Source of the DNA: Amphibalanus amphitrite
Taxonomy: Eukaryota; Arthropoda; Thecostraca; Balanomorpha; Balanidae
NCBI RefSeq assembly: GCF_019059575.1
Contig: NW_024881522.1
Location: forward strand, 248,001 to 312,000
Direction of reading: 5' to 3'
DNA: 64,000 bases
Shown: positions 1 to 11,850 of the stretch, in pieces
Layout of the letters: each line of letters opens with the position of its first letter
Numbering within the stretch: the first letter of the stretch is position 1
Position numbers and translations under genes: made by a program
The notes under the pieces: generated by a model
The model's database searches: none
The model's input: the letters and a program-made list of their open reading frames with translations, nothing else
Told to the model about the DNA's origin: nothing

Positions 1-3000
1 GGCGCTCAATAAATAAGAAACTTCTCACCAAGACTTCTCAACAAACTTCTCACTCTACTACATATACCGTCGAAACTGCAGTTGGACCTCCGATGCCCTC
101 ACTACCCGCACAGGGAAAAGGACACAGAGGCCGAGAGGGAGTGTCCAGCGTATCGGTCACCCTAATCGTCCCTTTTTGTCACGAGGGCCACCACAGCGGC
201 CGAAATATCACCCTTTGTCATCGCGCGGTCTTGTCGCGTCGTTCAGTCCGCCGCAGCCTTCGCTTCTCCGCGGGATCCAATGTCTAATTAGCCCGTAAAA
301 ACCCTGAGCCTGCACCTAGCCTCTGACCGGCAATTAACCCCGACGTGACATCCGCGGCCTTTTTCTTACAGTCATTTTTGTGATGACGCGAATACATTAT
401 TATTTTTTGTCTCTTCGTTCGGCCGCTGAGTTCTGTTGGTGGCTTGCTGTTGGTAGGAAGGACAGTGAAGACGCGCTGTTCACGAGTCCGTCCGGTTAAT
501 GACGGCCATTTCGTGGACGTAGTATTCCACACAATGATGGGAAAATGCTAGATTGCTATGCAGGCATTTAAAGCGCTGCCTGCGCGTTTGATTTGCCTCT
601 TAACCCTTGCCCTTTGCGTTTGATTGCCTCATCTTGGAATCATTAGCTTGTTATCGTGTAAACTCATCATGAACCATGCCATCATTTCTGATATTAAGCC
701 TCAAAGGTTGTTGATGTTTTGAGAAGACAGTAAGTACTTACCTCGTAAGTCGTAACGATGCCGTCTTTATCTTCCACGATACAAATCACCCCAGATTAAT
801 TCATTATAAATGTTCATGAGACAAATTATAGCTATCTCCTAACCAGGCGTTCGCTCCGTGTGTGGTCGGTTGCTGTTTCCCAGGCACTGTCTATCCAGAG
901 TCACTTTAGCAATGTCCTGCACTTGCAGTGTCCAGGTCTGCAATGTCCGTTCGTTGCAGTGTCCACCGCCTGCAGCGGAGGAATGACATCGGTCGCACGC
1001 ACAGCAGCGGCCGCGTCAGAGCCCCGCAGCGCACCGGAACGGAGACAGAACGCCGGTGTCAGGCCAGCTAACGAGGAACGAGTGAGTGAGCGCACCCGGG
1101 TGTGGGAGACAGTGGGCCCGCACCAGAGGGCCAGTGGGCCTGCACCAGAGGGCCACTGTCCCACACTGCACCAGCGGGTCCGGGTGAAGCTATACTGGAG
1201 GCCTCTGACCCTGTACGAGAAGATCTAGAGCTCAACGTGAGCTATGCTAGTAAGTAGTTCAATAGTCACTGCGATATCATATAAGTCACGAAACTGTATG
1301 CTACTCCTTTGGAAAAGCAAGGGAAAAGTGAAATCTCTGAATCTTCAGAAAGCTCAACACGGCATTCATCAACATGAGCTTTCTACTAAGCTCCCTGCAC
1401 CAGCCCTCTGGGAGACCGAAGCGTCGCCTCCTGGAGATCCCAGGTCAGAGCGTGGGACCTGCACTGTCCCAGAAGACCTCACAGACAGCAGGCCCAACCG
1501 CCGCCATCGCCATCACCCAACCACTGCATTCCAGAGTCCCAACGGCCGCGACGGAGTCTGGGAGCCTCCCATGACCCGGCTGGCCCCCTGTGACCTGCAA
1601 TCGCCGCGCCTGGGCACCCGACTCTGATCAATGTAATTGGCGACCGCGGCCTGCTGCAGTTGAGCAGGCTGGGAGAGACTTGAGCGACCGTTGGGCCTTC
1701 AGCTTCAGCGTCAGCGACCGTTGGGCCCCGATTGCAAACGAGGGGAGGGGGGGGGGAAACTGAATCCACGCCTGCGTCTTTAAAATTATCACTCATTGCA
1801 CTATGTCGGTCGTACAGTTTTTAGTTGTGTATCAGGCCGGCGATGTGCAGTGATGCATTGACCGCAGGAAAGCACTCGCAAAGTGCTGCGCAGACTTGCT
1901 TTCGGCTTTGGACATCAGTAGCCTTGCAGTGTCCAGCTGGTCGTCCTCAGATCCAAGTCATGTTGTGACGGGACCGACCGACTCGCCCAGTCACCGTCCG
2001 TTGACAGTGACCAGCACTGTGAACTGCCGCCTGCGCCCGCGGCCGGCGCTGATTCAATTAGGGCCGCCCCGCCCTCCGCCTCAGCCAGCCAGAAGGAACT
2101 CTCATCCTTGTTATCATACGTCATTAAACAGGAATTAGCGTTAAATAAGATCGATGCGCAAAAACGTAGCGTCTCTGGATGAAAGGAGCCGCTCGGGGCT
2201 TCGTTGCACGTTGAAATGAGATACCCCAGACGAGACTCTGCATAAATTCAGGTGTTTTTGCGGGCATTAGCATACGCGGCGAAATGCAACGTGACGCCTG
2301 AAAAGAAATGTTCATTATCATGTTAATGGTCGTTTAAGGGCAGCAGTTCGATACATTCCTGTGCACGGACCAGAAACGGTCTCGCGAAATGGGATCGGCG
2401 TGGTCCCAGCGTAGTCGCCGGACGTTCTCAAGTGGTCCTGCAGCCTTCTATCTTGATGCCGACGAGACAGACCTTGAGGATTGCGTCTTTTGAGATTATT
2501 GCATTGAGCTTGTGCCAATGGAAAAGGAGCAAATTAAATCGTATATCACGGCATTTTCCAGTCATGGGCGTGCCGAGTGTTGCAGCATGCGCCATGCGGT
2601 ATCACTTGAGAACAAGGTAGATAATATAATTTTCTGCTTCTAATTAATAGTTTTAACACTATTAATACTATTAATACCTACTTCTAATTCATACTCTAAT
2701 TATACTCGTGTTGTTTTTGGTATCACCATGCTGGTGCAAATTACTCATGCATCACCACTGACTCGATACGCCCAATTGAAATCGGTGTGCGCCTGTTTTA
2801 TCGGGCCGGGCCGGTGCACGCGGCTGATTACCGGTAATTATGCTCGGATGGTAAGACTATTACCGGGTAATCACGGTGATCTGTCACCGTTACCTCTGAC
2901 TGTTTGAACACGACCGCTCATGCTCGACGCGGTCGAGCCGGTAGGCAGCGTGATCGTAAAGTCTGACACAGCGAGGAACCCCGCCGCTAAGTGCCCACTA

Positions 3001-3335
3001 GCCCCTGCAAAACGGTGCTCGGGGAGTCTTGTTGCGACTGCCTTATACGCGGGCGTGGCCCATATCTATCCGCCCTCAGAGAGTGCGCGTTATTCATGGG
3101 CGGCGCTGTGCGCGGAGGGCGGCTGGCGGTGGTGGGGATGGGGGAGCGGGAAGAATGGGTGCTGTGGGCCCCATTGATGACTTTTGACAGACCTGGAAAC
3201 GCCTTTTACTTTACGCAAGGTAATGCGCAGTGATTTACGAACTACATTGAATTCCTAGAACTGTGCTCTCTGGAACAAAGATTTTGCTTTCTGTGCTTCG
3301 CACCCTCTAACTCGATTACCATAAAAAGATTCAAG
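1..3335. other. Anonymous non-coding DNA
   Basis: I recognise no gene here. The visible items are small. A 22-bp unit is duplicated at about 1111-1154 (AGTGGGCCCGCACCAGAGGG and two more bases). An AT-rich patch lies at 2625-2700 with an ATTAATAG/CTATTAAT inverted repeat, and an ATTACCGGTAAT palindrome lies near 2840. Open frames in this stretch are short, differ in composition and show no domain. Confidence 0.5.
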
Positions 3336-3632
3336 CACTGAAAACAATTTAACCCAAGGCTGGCGAGTAAACCGGTGTTTTACGGGTACCCCTATCCGCA
3401 ACCATTTTTAACCACCCTCCCAGGAGTACAGTAAGGTCCCATTGCAGTGTAGTCGTACTTGCTCTGAGCGGATATAACCGCTGTCAGCGAACAATTCCGC
3501 TGAGAGCAGGGACGACTACACTGCAATGGGACCTTACTGTACTCCTGGGAGGGTGGTTAAAAATGGTTGCGGATAGGGGTACCCGCAAAACACCGGTTTA
3601 CTCGCGGGCCTTGGGTTAAATTGTTTTCAGTG
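3336..3632. mobile_element. Foldback (long inverted-repeat) MITE
   Basis: The left arm starts CACTGAAAACAATTTAACCC and the right arm ends with its reverse complement. The two arms run about 135 bp each with only about four mismatches around a loop of roughly 25 bp. Such a near-perfect palindrome is typical of a recently amplified foldback or MITE. The CACTG termini recall CMC/Chapaev-type DNA transposons, but I see no convincing target-site duplication (flanks GATTCAAG and AGCCAAGC), so the superfamily is open. No coding capacity. Confidence 0.75.
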
Positions 3633-3900
3633 AGCCAAGCATGCTCACTGCACCCACGCACACAGTCCATCAGAGACTTTCATTGCAATTTCGATTGCAG
3701 TTTCAACTGCAATTGTGAATGGTGGCACGGCGTCGTCCAACCGCCTTATTCTCGCCCAGGCGTAGCAGTTTTCACGGCAGGGCGGCTCCCACTCTGACTA
3801 TAAGCAGTTAGGAGGGTGGAGCACACAGGGAGTAGCCCTGCTCGCTGGCATCTATTCACGACCGAGACAGTGGGTGCGTTATTCGAGCGCGCCGCTCGCA

Positions 3901-4095
3901 GGGAGGCGCCCCGCTCCGCGCAGGCTCTGAAGGAGGATTGGGGAGGCGCCTGCTCCGCATGCAGTCTGTTTAGGAGGATTGGGAGGGCGCCCTGCTTGGC
4001 GCAGTCTCCTGTAGGAGGATTGGGGAGGCGCCTCGCTCTGAGAAGTCTCTAGGAGCATCGGGGAGGCGCCCGGATGTCTCCTCTCGGAGCATCCC
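3901..4095 (+). repeat. Five-copy 41-bp tandem repeat
   Basis: About five imperfect units of 38-42 bp each begin GGGAGGCGCC and end AGGAGGATTGG or a close variant (AGGAGCATCGG in later copies). Units start near 3901, 3942, 3984, 4024 and 4062. The array ends about 35 bp upstream of a TATA box. That arrangement resembles upstream activator repeats, but function is inference only. Confidence 0.7.
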
Positions 4096-4129
4096 TCTCG
4101 GTCGGGTGGTGTTGCGTGCTATAAATACA

Positions 4130-4137
4130 GGCGTGGC
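4130..4137 (+). promoter_or_regulatory. TATA box downstream of tandem array
   Basis: TATAAATA is followed by a GC-rich stretch and a CCAGTG possible initiator about 20 bp downstream. It sits just 3' of the 41-bp array, which strengthens a core-promoter reading. No transcript or downstream reading frame could be recognised, so this is a candidate only. Confidence 0.35.
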
Positions 4138-6408
4138 CGGTCTCCGCCCAGTGCGCGGGACGATACAGGCGGCTCAGGCCGTGTCCAACACGGGGAATTT
4201 ATCACACGCCGGCGATGTGGCATCTTAATGGTGTGTTTCTGTGGGCCGAGACGCCCCGAGGGCCCATTCCAGCTGCGGCAACGGTCGCCGATTACTCAAA
4301 CGGGGCACGGCGCGTGGCCAGCACGCACAATTTGCATTTTACGTGACGTCATAAGTAAGTTGTTATGTTTATGAATTGCACTGATGCACATGCCTAATGC
4401 AGCCTTATGATTGGTTTTGATTCTCATAGACACTCATGTTTATTTTTAAACAGAGTTTCTATACAATTTGTCGTGGGGGTAGCCGTGGGATGAGACAGCT
4501 GATATCATCAGCTAACAATTCGTGAGTCATGATAGTGAAGAGGTAGACGATCGACTAATTGCCGGGGCAGTGATAGATTAATAGATCAGTGTGGCGTGGC
4601 ACACGGCTATTACAATGTCCGAGATGAATTACGGCATAACATGATAGCAGCGGAGCAGTGCAGTGCGCTACGTCTAGAAGCAAGCACGCATCGTCAGATA
4701 GAATCGGATACAAAGTCTTATCGTATGAGCTCTTAGAGAAGATCGCCCGTCCAATTACTTAGCAGTGAAGGCGTGTACTGAGTTAGAGAAATTTTGACCA
4801 ATAGGAGAGATTTATCCATATGATAGACCTCTGTATACAGAGGTCTATGAACCATATCCAATAATAAATTTAGGTTTTCAAGGCACGCTTGCCTGGTGAC
4901 CAGAAAACGAACTAAAATTGAATTAAAAACTCCAAGAAGGGTGTTTATATATCAGCTTGGTCAGACGTCAGCATTTATAATGCGATCCAAAGCAGGGTGC
5001 TTAATTAATTTCCTGTACCTGGGATCTGTAGCAATAACAGTCGTCCCTTCGCAAATAAATCCCATCCATGGTATCGCCAGACTTTCGGCACACAAGTGTC
5101 GAAAGCCCATGTGTGCGCGGCGCGTCACCTGTCACCAATTGTGACGCAGGTGCGGCGTGCGTGCGCCGCACTGCGGCCGGGCCAATTTGTCGGGGCGTGG
5201 CGCACGCCGCTGTCGCCGCCGTGACGGTAAGATGGTATCGTCGGCTCGGCGTTTGTTTGCGTTGTCATGGTTACACAAAGAGGCGGCGTTCCGGGCGCCG
5301 GTTTGTACAGAAGCGGGCACAATGGACGGGGCGTCGCCGGCCGACGTGCGTGTGTTCAGAGGACGATTGTGTCCGGTAATGGAGAGGCGGACTCTAATGG
5401 GCTTGTAATTATTCCTGGCTGCCTGTGTGGCTCATGCGTGGTCCTATCGCTTTCCCAACACGTAGGGCCACACGGGGAGGTAGGCATTTAGTGAGACACA
5501 CCGGTGGACTAAGAAGGCGGTATTGGCTCTGCAGGAAGCCTGGCGCCTGTCCCCTAAAAGTTTTCTTAGTTCCGAATTATCGCTTCATTTTTTTATATGC
5601 TGCTGTGTAGCGTGAAATCAAAATAAAGCTGATTAAATGAAGCATTGGTGGGTTTCCTTTCCTTACAGAGAGAAACGACAACATTTCATGAATTTTGAAT
5701 GCTATTGCGCGTTTGCCTCTAAGCCCTCCTAGACCCACCAGTGAAGCATTAGCCATGAGCAATGAGCATGTGGCATGCATGCAAGTTTAGAAATAACCAA
5801 GAGGAGAGAATAGCCGAGGGAATATCGGACTTACAAAAAAGTCTTGGACGACTATCGTCTATTAAAATAGCATATAGTCACTAACACCTGACCACCTATA
5901 GCACCGCGTCTGAAATGGGTAGCCAGTTCGATGCACGGTGAGATGCAGCACGAGGCAAAAGCTAGCACTCTTTGCAGTCACCTTGTGGGCCGTGGGGGGT
6001 GGGATCGCGGACATGCCAGATGCAGCGATCATCTCTCGCGAACCGCCTCCAAGTGTCACACGAGGCTGCCACATGTGCCCGGCACGTGCCGTTCTGCACT
6101 CGTCTCCACTCCTCCCAGACGGGCCTCTCCCTCCCTCTCCCTCCCCCCTCTCTCTCTCTCTCCTCTCTCTCCTCCCTAGCCCCAGCTGTTCCTGTTCCGG
6201 TCCACGAGTACCTCTGCTTGAGCCCATAGGTATGCTCCTATCTCAGCGCTTCCAGTCGTCTCTAACCTTCCCCTCTCCTCTGTCAACTCCGGTTGCAACA
6301 GCTGCTGCAATTGCAGCGACGGGGGTGCTCTTGTCACTGCTGCCATCTGTCAGGCTATACCTGAACCTCAGTGCAGCACGGTGTGTGGCATGGGCGGCGG
6401 GTTTGGGA
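4138..6408. other. Anonymous non-coding DNA with a perfect palindrome
   Basis: No gene is recognised. A perfect 26-bp palindrome lies at 4823-4848 (half ATAGACCTCTGTA). A GC-rich segment at 5100-5400 has overlapping open frames on both strands, which reflects composition and not coding. A CT-rich microsatellite runs at about 6120-6182. Confidence 0.45.
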
Positions 6409-6605
6409 CAGGCATGATGTAGCCAGGATTTTGCTCAGGGAGGGGCCTCAGGTCGCGACCTAGTGTCGTATCCCCTCCAAAAAAGGAAAACTCCTCGGAT
6501 TTGGCCCACTATTTTTGGGAATGTGGTGAAACTGCTTTTATTTTTATTTTTCACTTTCGGGGGGGGGGGGCATGGCCCCCGTGGCCCCCCTTGGCTGCGC
6601 CCCTG
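6409..6605. mobile_element. hAT-type MITE, 197 bp, with 8-bp TSD
   Basis: The sequence is bounded by a perfect 8-bp direct duplication, GTTTGGGA at 6401-6408 and 6606-6613. The termini begin CAGG at the left and end GCGCCCCTG at the right. Just inside are G-rich and C-rich tracts (GGGGCATGGCCCCC). An 8-bp TSD with CAGGGGCG-like ends is the hallmark of hAT non-autonomous elements. It resembles the inner element at 24639-25114 and probably belongs to the same family. No coding capacity. Confidence 0.8.
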
Positions 6606-7200
6606 GTTTGGGAACATAATGGAGAGGGGACAGGACGGGGCCAAGAGGAAGGGGGATGGTACGAAAGGCAGGAACGGGACGAGAGGTCCAATATAACACA
6701 GAATGCAAACACCGTCCACTATCGCACATTCAGCTTGTTGTTGTGAGACTTGTGTCACAATTATTAAAAAAATGTATTGAGTGAAAATTAGCCGAGAAGA
6801 CATCTTAGACTGCATTATAACATCTGTCTTTTATAGATACAAATTCGGTAATCATTCCGAAGCTATATTTCATGCAACTCATAGAGACTTACTTTGGTAT
6901 TCACATGTGCTATAGGTATTCAAGTTGATCAATCAATCATGCCATTCAGATTTCAGAATTCGAAAATCCGTTTTCTACATAAAACACTTTAACACACCTG
7001 AAAGAAAGAAGCACAGGTCCCAAGAAACCTCCTACTCATGACGTATCAGCGCAGCATCAGGCCCGCCGTTCCTAGCACCCATCAATCAATCTAAAGATGG
7101 CGTCCATGGCGTCTCGGTGACCTTTGCTCGGAAATGCCGCCGGGTCGTGGAAGCCACAGAGTCAGTCGCGGAGCTGCAGTCGGCCGGTCAACTGACTGGC

Positions 7201-7764
<564 letters not shown>

Positions 7765-7767
<3 letters not shown>

Positions 7768-7808
7768 GTTAGGTTAGGTTAGGTTAGGTTTAGGTTAGGT
7801 TAGGTTAG
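7765..7808 (+). repeat. Interstitial TTAGG telomere-type repeats
   Basis: About eight TAGGT units are arranged as five copies, one extra T, then three copies, directly abutting (AG)n on both sides. TTAGG is the usual telomere repeat of arthropods, so the block supports an arthropod source. It is far too short to be a functional telomere and probably records repair or slippage in a purine tract. A looser TTAGG-like stretch occurs at 11805-11850. Confidence 0.8.
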
Positions 7809-7961
7809 AGAGAGAGAGAAACAGAGAGGAGTGCGCCCGGTTGCAGACTCCCCTCTCGCCCCGCCACCGCTCCCCGCGGCGTCTCGTGAACCGACTCGTG
7901 ACTCACGCCGGCCTGGGGCCTGGCCCGGGGTTCGTGGGGGCTGCGGTGGCGGGTCGGTCCT

Positions 7962-8027
7962 TATAAAGAGCTCGTTTGGGCGAGGAGTAGCGATAACAAG
8001 GGACGGGTAGCGACTGACGAGGTAAGG
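7962..8027 (+). promoter_or_regulatory. Candidate core promoter, short first exon and splice donor
   Basis: A GC-rich stretch (7840-7960) leads to TATAAA at 7962-7967. About 55 bp downstream is GAG|GTAAGG, a near-consensus 5' splice site whose GT lies at 8022-8023. A TATA-driven start near 7992 would give a 30-nt non-coding first exon. What is seen is the motif order and spacing; that it is used is inference. No downstream coding exon was recognised, partly because a mobile-element end begins at about 8224. Confidence 0.35.
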
Positions 8028-9276
8028 GTCTCGCGAAAGATCAACTTCATCCCTTTGTATCGATGCTCACATGTGATCGACACCCACGATTTGATAGTTT
8101 TGGTTAACATTCATATTTTTTTCTCATAAATAATCAAGAAGTTAAAATGGCATCACATTTGATGATCCTGCCGCTTTGCTGCTGGATTTTTATTCTTAAT
8201 ACATGTAATGAAATGAATTATCATACACTGAGAAAACAGTGTCCCGATTTTCGGGCTCAGAGACCAGTTTTCGGGCTAATGTACCATATTCAAAACAGAC
8301 AGCACATTTCGAGAATACTTTCTGAGCTAGCGCCACATGGGCTCATACGATCCCTTAAATCGGTATCATTGATCGCAGAAACAGAGCTCAGTCAGTACCC
8401 ATTATCGGTGTCAAGCTCTAAAACTAGTCTCACTATGATACCAGTTTACAGCCTGATCCCCATTTTCGAGCTCACCTGATTCCAGTTTGAGGGCTCAAAT
8501 TGTGTGGTGAAGCCAATATTAGGGCTCACGTCATCGCTTTTCGGGGCTTTGGTAAAAGCTGGATTGCGTCAGCTGGCTGGCCAGCTGGCGACGCACGAAA
8601 GGTATTTAATTTTAGATATACCTAAGCGCGGTAGTAGGATGGACATAAATATTTCAAATGGCTTTAAATGAAAAATTGATTGGTAAATATTCATTCTTTT
8701 ATATCTAGCATTGATATGTAAGAAGCTCTGCTAGCGCCACCATACGGCGCCAGCTGGCAAAAAATCAAGTTAATACCAGAGCCCGCTTTTCGTCCGATGC
8801 AGCCCCTCCTCCCCCCTCCCCCGTGTCCAGCAGCTGCGAATAAGACGAAGCCGCGGCCAAACTTTTTTTTTTTGCTCGGCCAGCCTAGCGCCAGTCTCGA
8901 GCGGTGGGACAGTTAACCGGCAATTTTGGCCGGGATGCAAAAGTTGCGTTAAACCGGTTTATGTTAACCCGGGAGCAAATAACAACGTGGGAGCCTATCT
9001 TAGGTGTGGCAAAGCTAACGGATTACTTACTTGTTGCCGAGGTGCCCAAAGAAGGTACTGGAACCGAAAACACAACATTGGTTCATGTATTTATTAACAT
9101 TCATACACACAGTCATACTTGTGCAAGGTGTCAGTGTTCGGTTGTGGGGTGTAATAGCCAGGGAAAAAGTTCTATGAACTGAAAAACCCGGCGCCTATTA
9201 CTTCGCAACATGGTTGTGTATTCAACATGAACTGCAAGGAGTGCAGACGACATTGCCTGTGCTAACTTAACGTCTC

Positions 9277-10310
9277 ACGGGCAGCGCCGCGCTCTGACAC
9301 CTTGGTCCCAGAAGCGGCGGCGTTTCTGACCGCAAATCGCCGGAGAGCCGGTCGACGCCGTTGAGGGGACTGAGCAGGCCGCTGCCAGCTCCACCTTCAC
9401 GTCCGCGCGGCGCAGCTCGGTGTGCGGCGGCGGCTCATCGCGCGGGCCGCACCCGTCCGTCCGCTGCACGAGCCGCTTTTCGATCCGACAGCGCAACACC
9501 GGCACGCCATTGTGCTGGCTGAGCGGCGGCAGCGGCACGTAGGCAACAAAACAGTAGAAATCGATGGGCCTGGATCGGCGTTGCCAGCAACGCCGGCAGC
9601 GGCGCGGCGGGAGGCGCCAGTGCCGCCGTCGGGGACGTGTGCCCTTCGCTGCGCTCATTCGAGTTGGCCGGCCGGCCGCGCGGCGTAGTCCTTTTGACAC
9701 GGTGCGAGAAGAGCCGGATGAAGGTGGACTTTTTATTGGCGTTGCTGGTGCTCACGCCGCCGGCGTCCAGTTTGGGCGGCAAGTCCGAGTACCAGGAGTC
9801 GGACAAGTCCCGCGCGAACGCCGCCAGCCGGTCGTCGTCACTGCTGGCGGCGGCCCGCCGACGGCGCTGCCTCAGAATCGGACGAGTCGGTGGTACTGAG
9901 CACCTCGCGGGACGGGTAGCTGGGAGTGGGCCGGCCGCGGCCCCTGCCAGGCCGCGCCACCTTCACCGGCGCAGCCGCCTTCAAACTGCCCTTGCTGGGC
10001 GGCGGGTTGGTCGGCGGAGGCGGCAGCGGTGCCTCGACGTCAGTCCGAGTCGCTGTCACTGGGCGGCCGCCGCGGAGACGGCTTCTGTTTGACCCGCAGC
10101 CGGCCTGGGCCGGCTCGGCGCCCTCGGCCGGCGGCGCGCGCCGTTTCGAGCGTTTCACCTTTTCACTGTTACTCTCGCCTGGTCCTCAGCGTCGAGCGGC
10201 TCGGCGCTGTTCGGTTTCATGTGGCCCATGCTGCTGGGAAACTCGGGTGGGGACAGCTTTCTGACTGGAGTGCCGTCGAAGATGGAGGAGACGGGGGTGC
10301 TCGCAGAGTC
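9277..10310 (-). pseudogene. Gene-like segment with AT-hook and Ser/Pro-rich stretches, frameshifted
   Basis: Reading the minus strand from 10310 downward, protein-like sequence continues through at least three frames. First comes a segment with SSIFDGTPVRKLSPPEF. A shift near 10160 leads to a basic and Pro-rich part with KRSKRRAPP and an AT-hook-like RPGRGRGRP, then LSTTDSSDSE. A second shift near 9850 leads to SSDDDRLAAFARDL and KKSTFIRLFSHRVKR. A third leads to IDFYCFVAYVPLPP and LRCRIEKRLVQR, ending near 9277. The mix of AT-hook, acidic-serine and Pro-rich parts suggests a nuclear regulatory protein. An AF4/FMR2 (Lilliputian)-type protein is a guess only. The frameshifts point to a pseudogene, a captured gene fragment, or assembly indels in a real exon. 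Confidence 0.35.
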
Positions 10311-10319
10311 CTTGCCCAA

Positions 10320-11240
10320 TGCCCATGATAGAGCCGAGGCTCCACTGGACGCCCAGCTTAATCGGGCTATCGCCGCCCTCCTTCTATGGTGGATTCTTCG
10401 GCCCCCTACAGCCACTAGGGCCATCATATACTCCCAGATGGCGGCACCTAGGGGATGAGGGGGGGGGGGGTGTCTGGGCCACTTGTCCACCTCGTGGCGT
10501 CGCCAGCGACGCCTGCGAGTCGGAGCAAATGATTATGGGGTCTTCCTCGAAGGACGGGTGCTTCAGGAGATGTTGCTTTGCCGTTTTGGGCGCCACCATC
10601 TCAGATCGGTAAATGGAGCAAATCCTCCCCGCCGCCTCCCGCAGTACCAATGTTGTACTGTCTGGGTGCTCGGTGAGGACCCCAGCGCCGCCTTCCTATT
10701 ACTCCCCCGGTCGCAGACCCGTCGACCCAGGCCCACGTCGCACGCTGGGGGAGCGCTCCCAGTCACGCCTCCGCAGCACTCCTCCTCGCTGTCGCGGACG
10801 CCCCGATCGGCAGCAGGTCCAGGTGGACCGTGACGCCGTCTGTTGGCGTCTACGGGGGCAGTCTCGTGGATAAGCGCGCCTCGGCGGGCAGCGCCACTCC
10901 AGTGGTCCCACACCGCTCCCCCGCGCTCTCTCCAGCCGGTCACTGACTTCAGTCACGGTTGGGGGGGGGGGCTTCCGCCACGACGCGGCGGGTCCTCCGA
11001 CGGGAGGGAGAGCGCCTTCGCCAGTAGGCGCGATGCCAGCGCATCCCTCCTCATCTCTCCATCGGCACGACGCCCGCCTCGGCCCTCACGGCGAGTCTTG
11101 GAGCATGGAAATCGGGCAGCCAGTGATGACTCATGCCACCATCAGCATCTCCGCCTCCAGGACGCCAAGATGTGTGGCCGCAGCCGCAGGCAGCCACGCC
11201 GACCCCGCTGCCCGCATGCCCAAGTAGTCTCGAATCGCTG
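10320..11240 (-). pseudogene. Degenerate non-LTR retrotransposon fragment (RT thumb and RNase H)
   Basis: On the minus strand this is a decayed relative of the copy at 27985-29598. In order, it shows AAGSAWLPAAAATHLGVLEAE and VITGCP (after the RT domain), then a partner of GTISFNLDIG as GVTVHLDLLPIG. Next is TWAWVDGSATGGVIG (RNase H first Asp), then REAAGRICSIYRSEM (Glu), then DPIIICSDSQASLA (second Asp), then a weak QWSLGSIMGIG where the intact copy has QWVPSHCGIPG. At least one internal stop and two frameshifts are present, and the CCHC end is missing. It lies immediately upstream (minus strand) of the AT-hook gene-like segment. Confidence 0.75.
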
Positions 11241-11690
11241 ACACCTCTCCTGAAACAAGAGTGGTGTCGTAAACTTAAACCCCTTGCTGGAGCCCGCCAG
11301 CCGCGACAACACCGCCACACCAATTTTTGTGACCCCGGAACTTCCGTCCCGAGCCTTATTTCACGGCACGATGCTACAGTGCGCTACACGTATTGTGGTA
11401 TTCAGCTTCCATGGAAACATCAACTAATTTGGACGCTCAAACATGGGAGTCAGGAGTGGTTAAGGCCCAGAGCGTTCTGTCTGGTTTATAAAACCTTGGC
11501 CAGCAGATGTAAACGTGCTTTTTGTATAAGTGGCTTAATTTTGACGCAAAAGGGCACTAACCTTCGGCGCAAATAATGCAGAAATTTCAGCGCAAATTGC
11601 AAAATAGCTTGCGCCGAACTTCGGCGCATGACGGCTTCACGGGCGTCCGGCGTACCATATGGATGTTTTCCAGTTTGGGCTGCAGGTTTT
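11241..11690. other. Anonymous non-coding DNA
   Basis: I see no gene. TTCGGCGCA/TGCGCCGAA repeats occur in both orientations at about 11560-11630. Confidence 0.4.
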
Positions 11691-11714
11691 AGCTCTAGGT
11701 TTTAGACTGTAGGT

Positions 11715-11850
11715 TTTGGGTTGGGTTGGGCTGGGCTGGGCTGGGCTGGGCTGGGCTGGGCTGGGTTGGGCTGGGCTGGGCTGGTTGGGGTGGTTGGGTT
11801 GGGTTGGATTAGGTTAGGTAAGTTTAGGTTAGTTTAGTTTAGGATAGATA
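11715..11850 (+). repeat. TGGGC/TTGGG pentamer minisatellite, G-quadruplex-prone
   Basis: About twenty pentamers alternate between TTGGG and CTGGG, then grade into TTAGG/TTTAGG-like units (11805-11850). The plus strand holds many GGG runs separated by two bases, a classical G-quadruplex pattern. The sequence-level repeat is certain; structure formation is inference. Confidence 0.85.
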
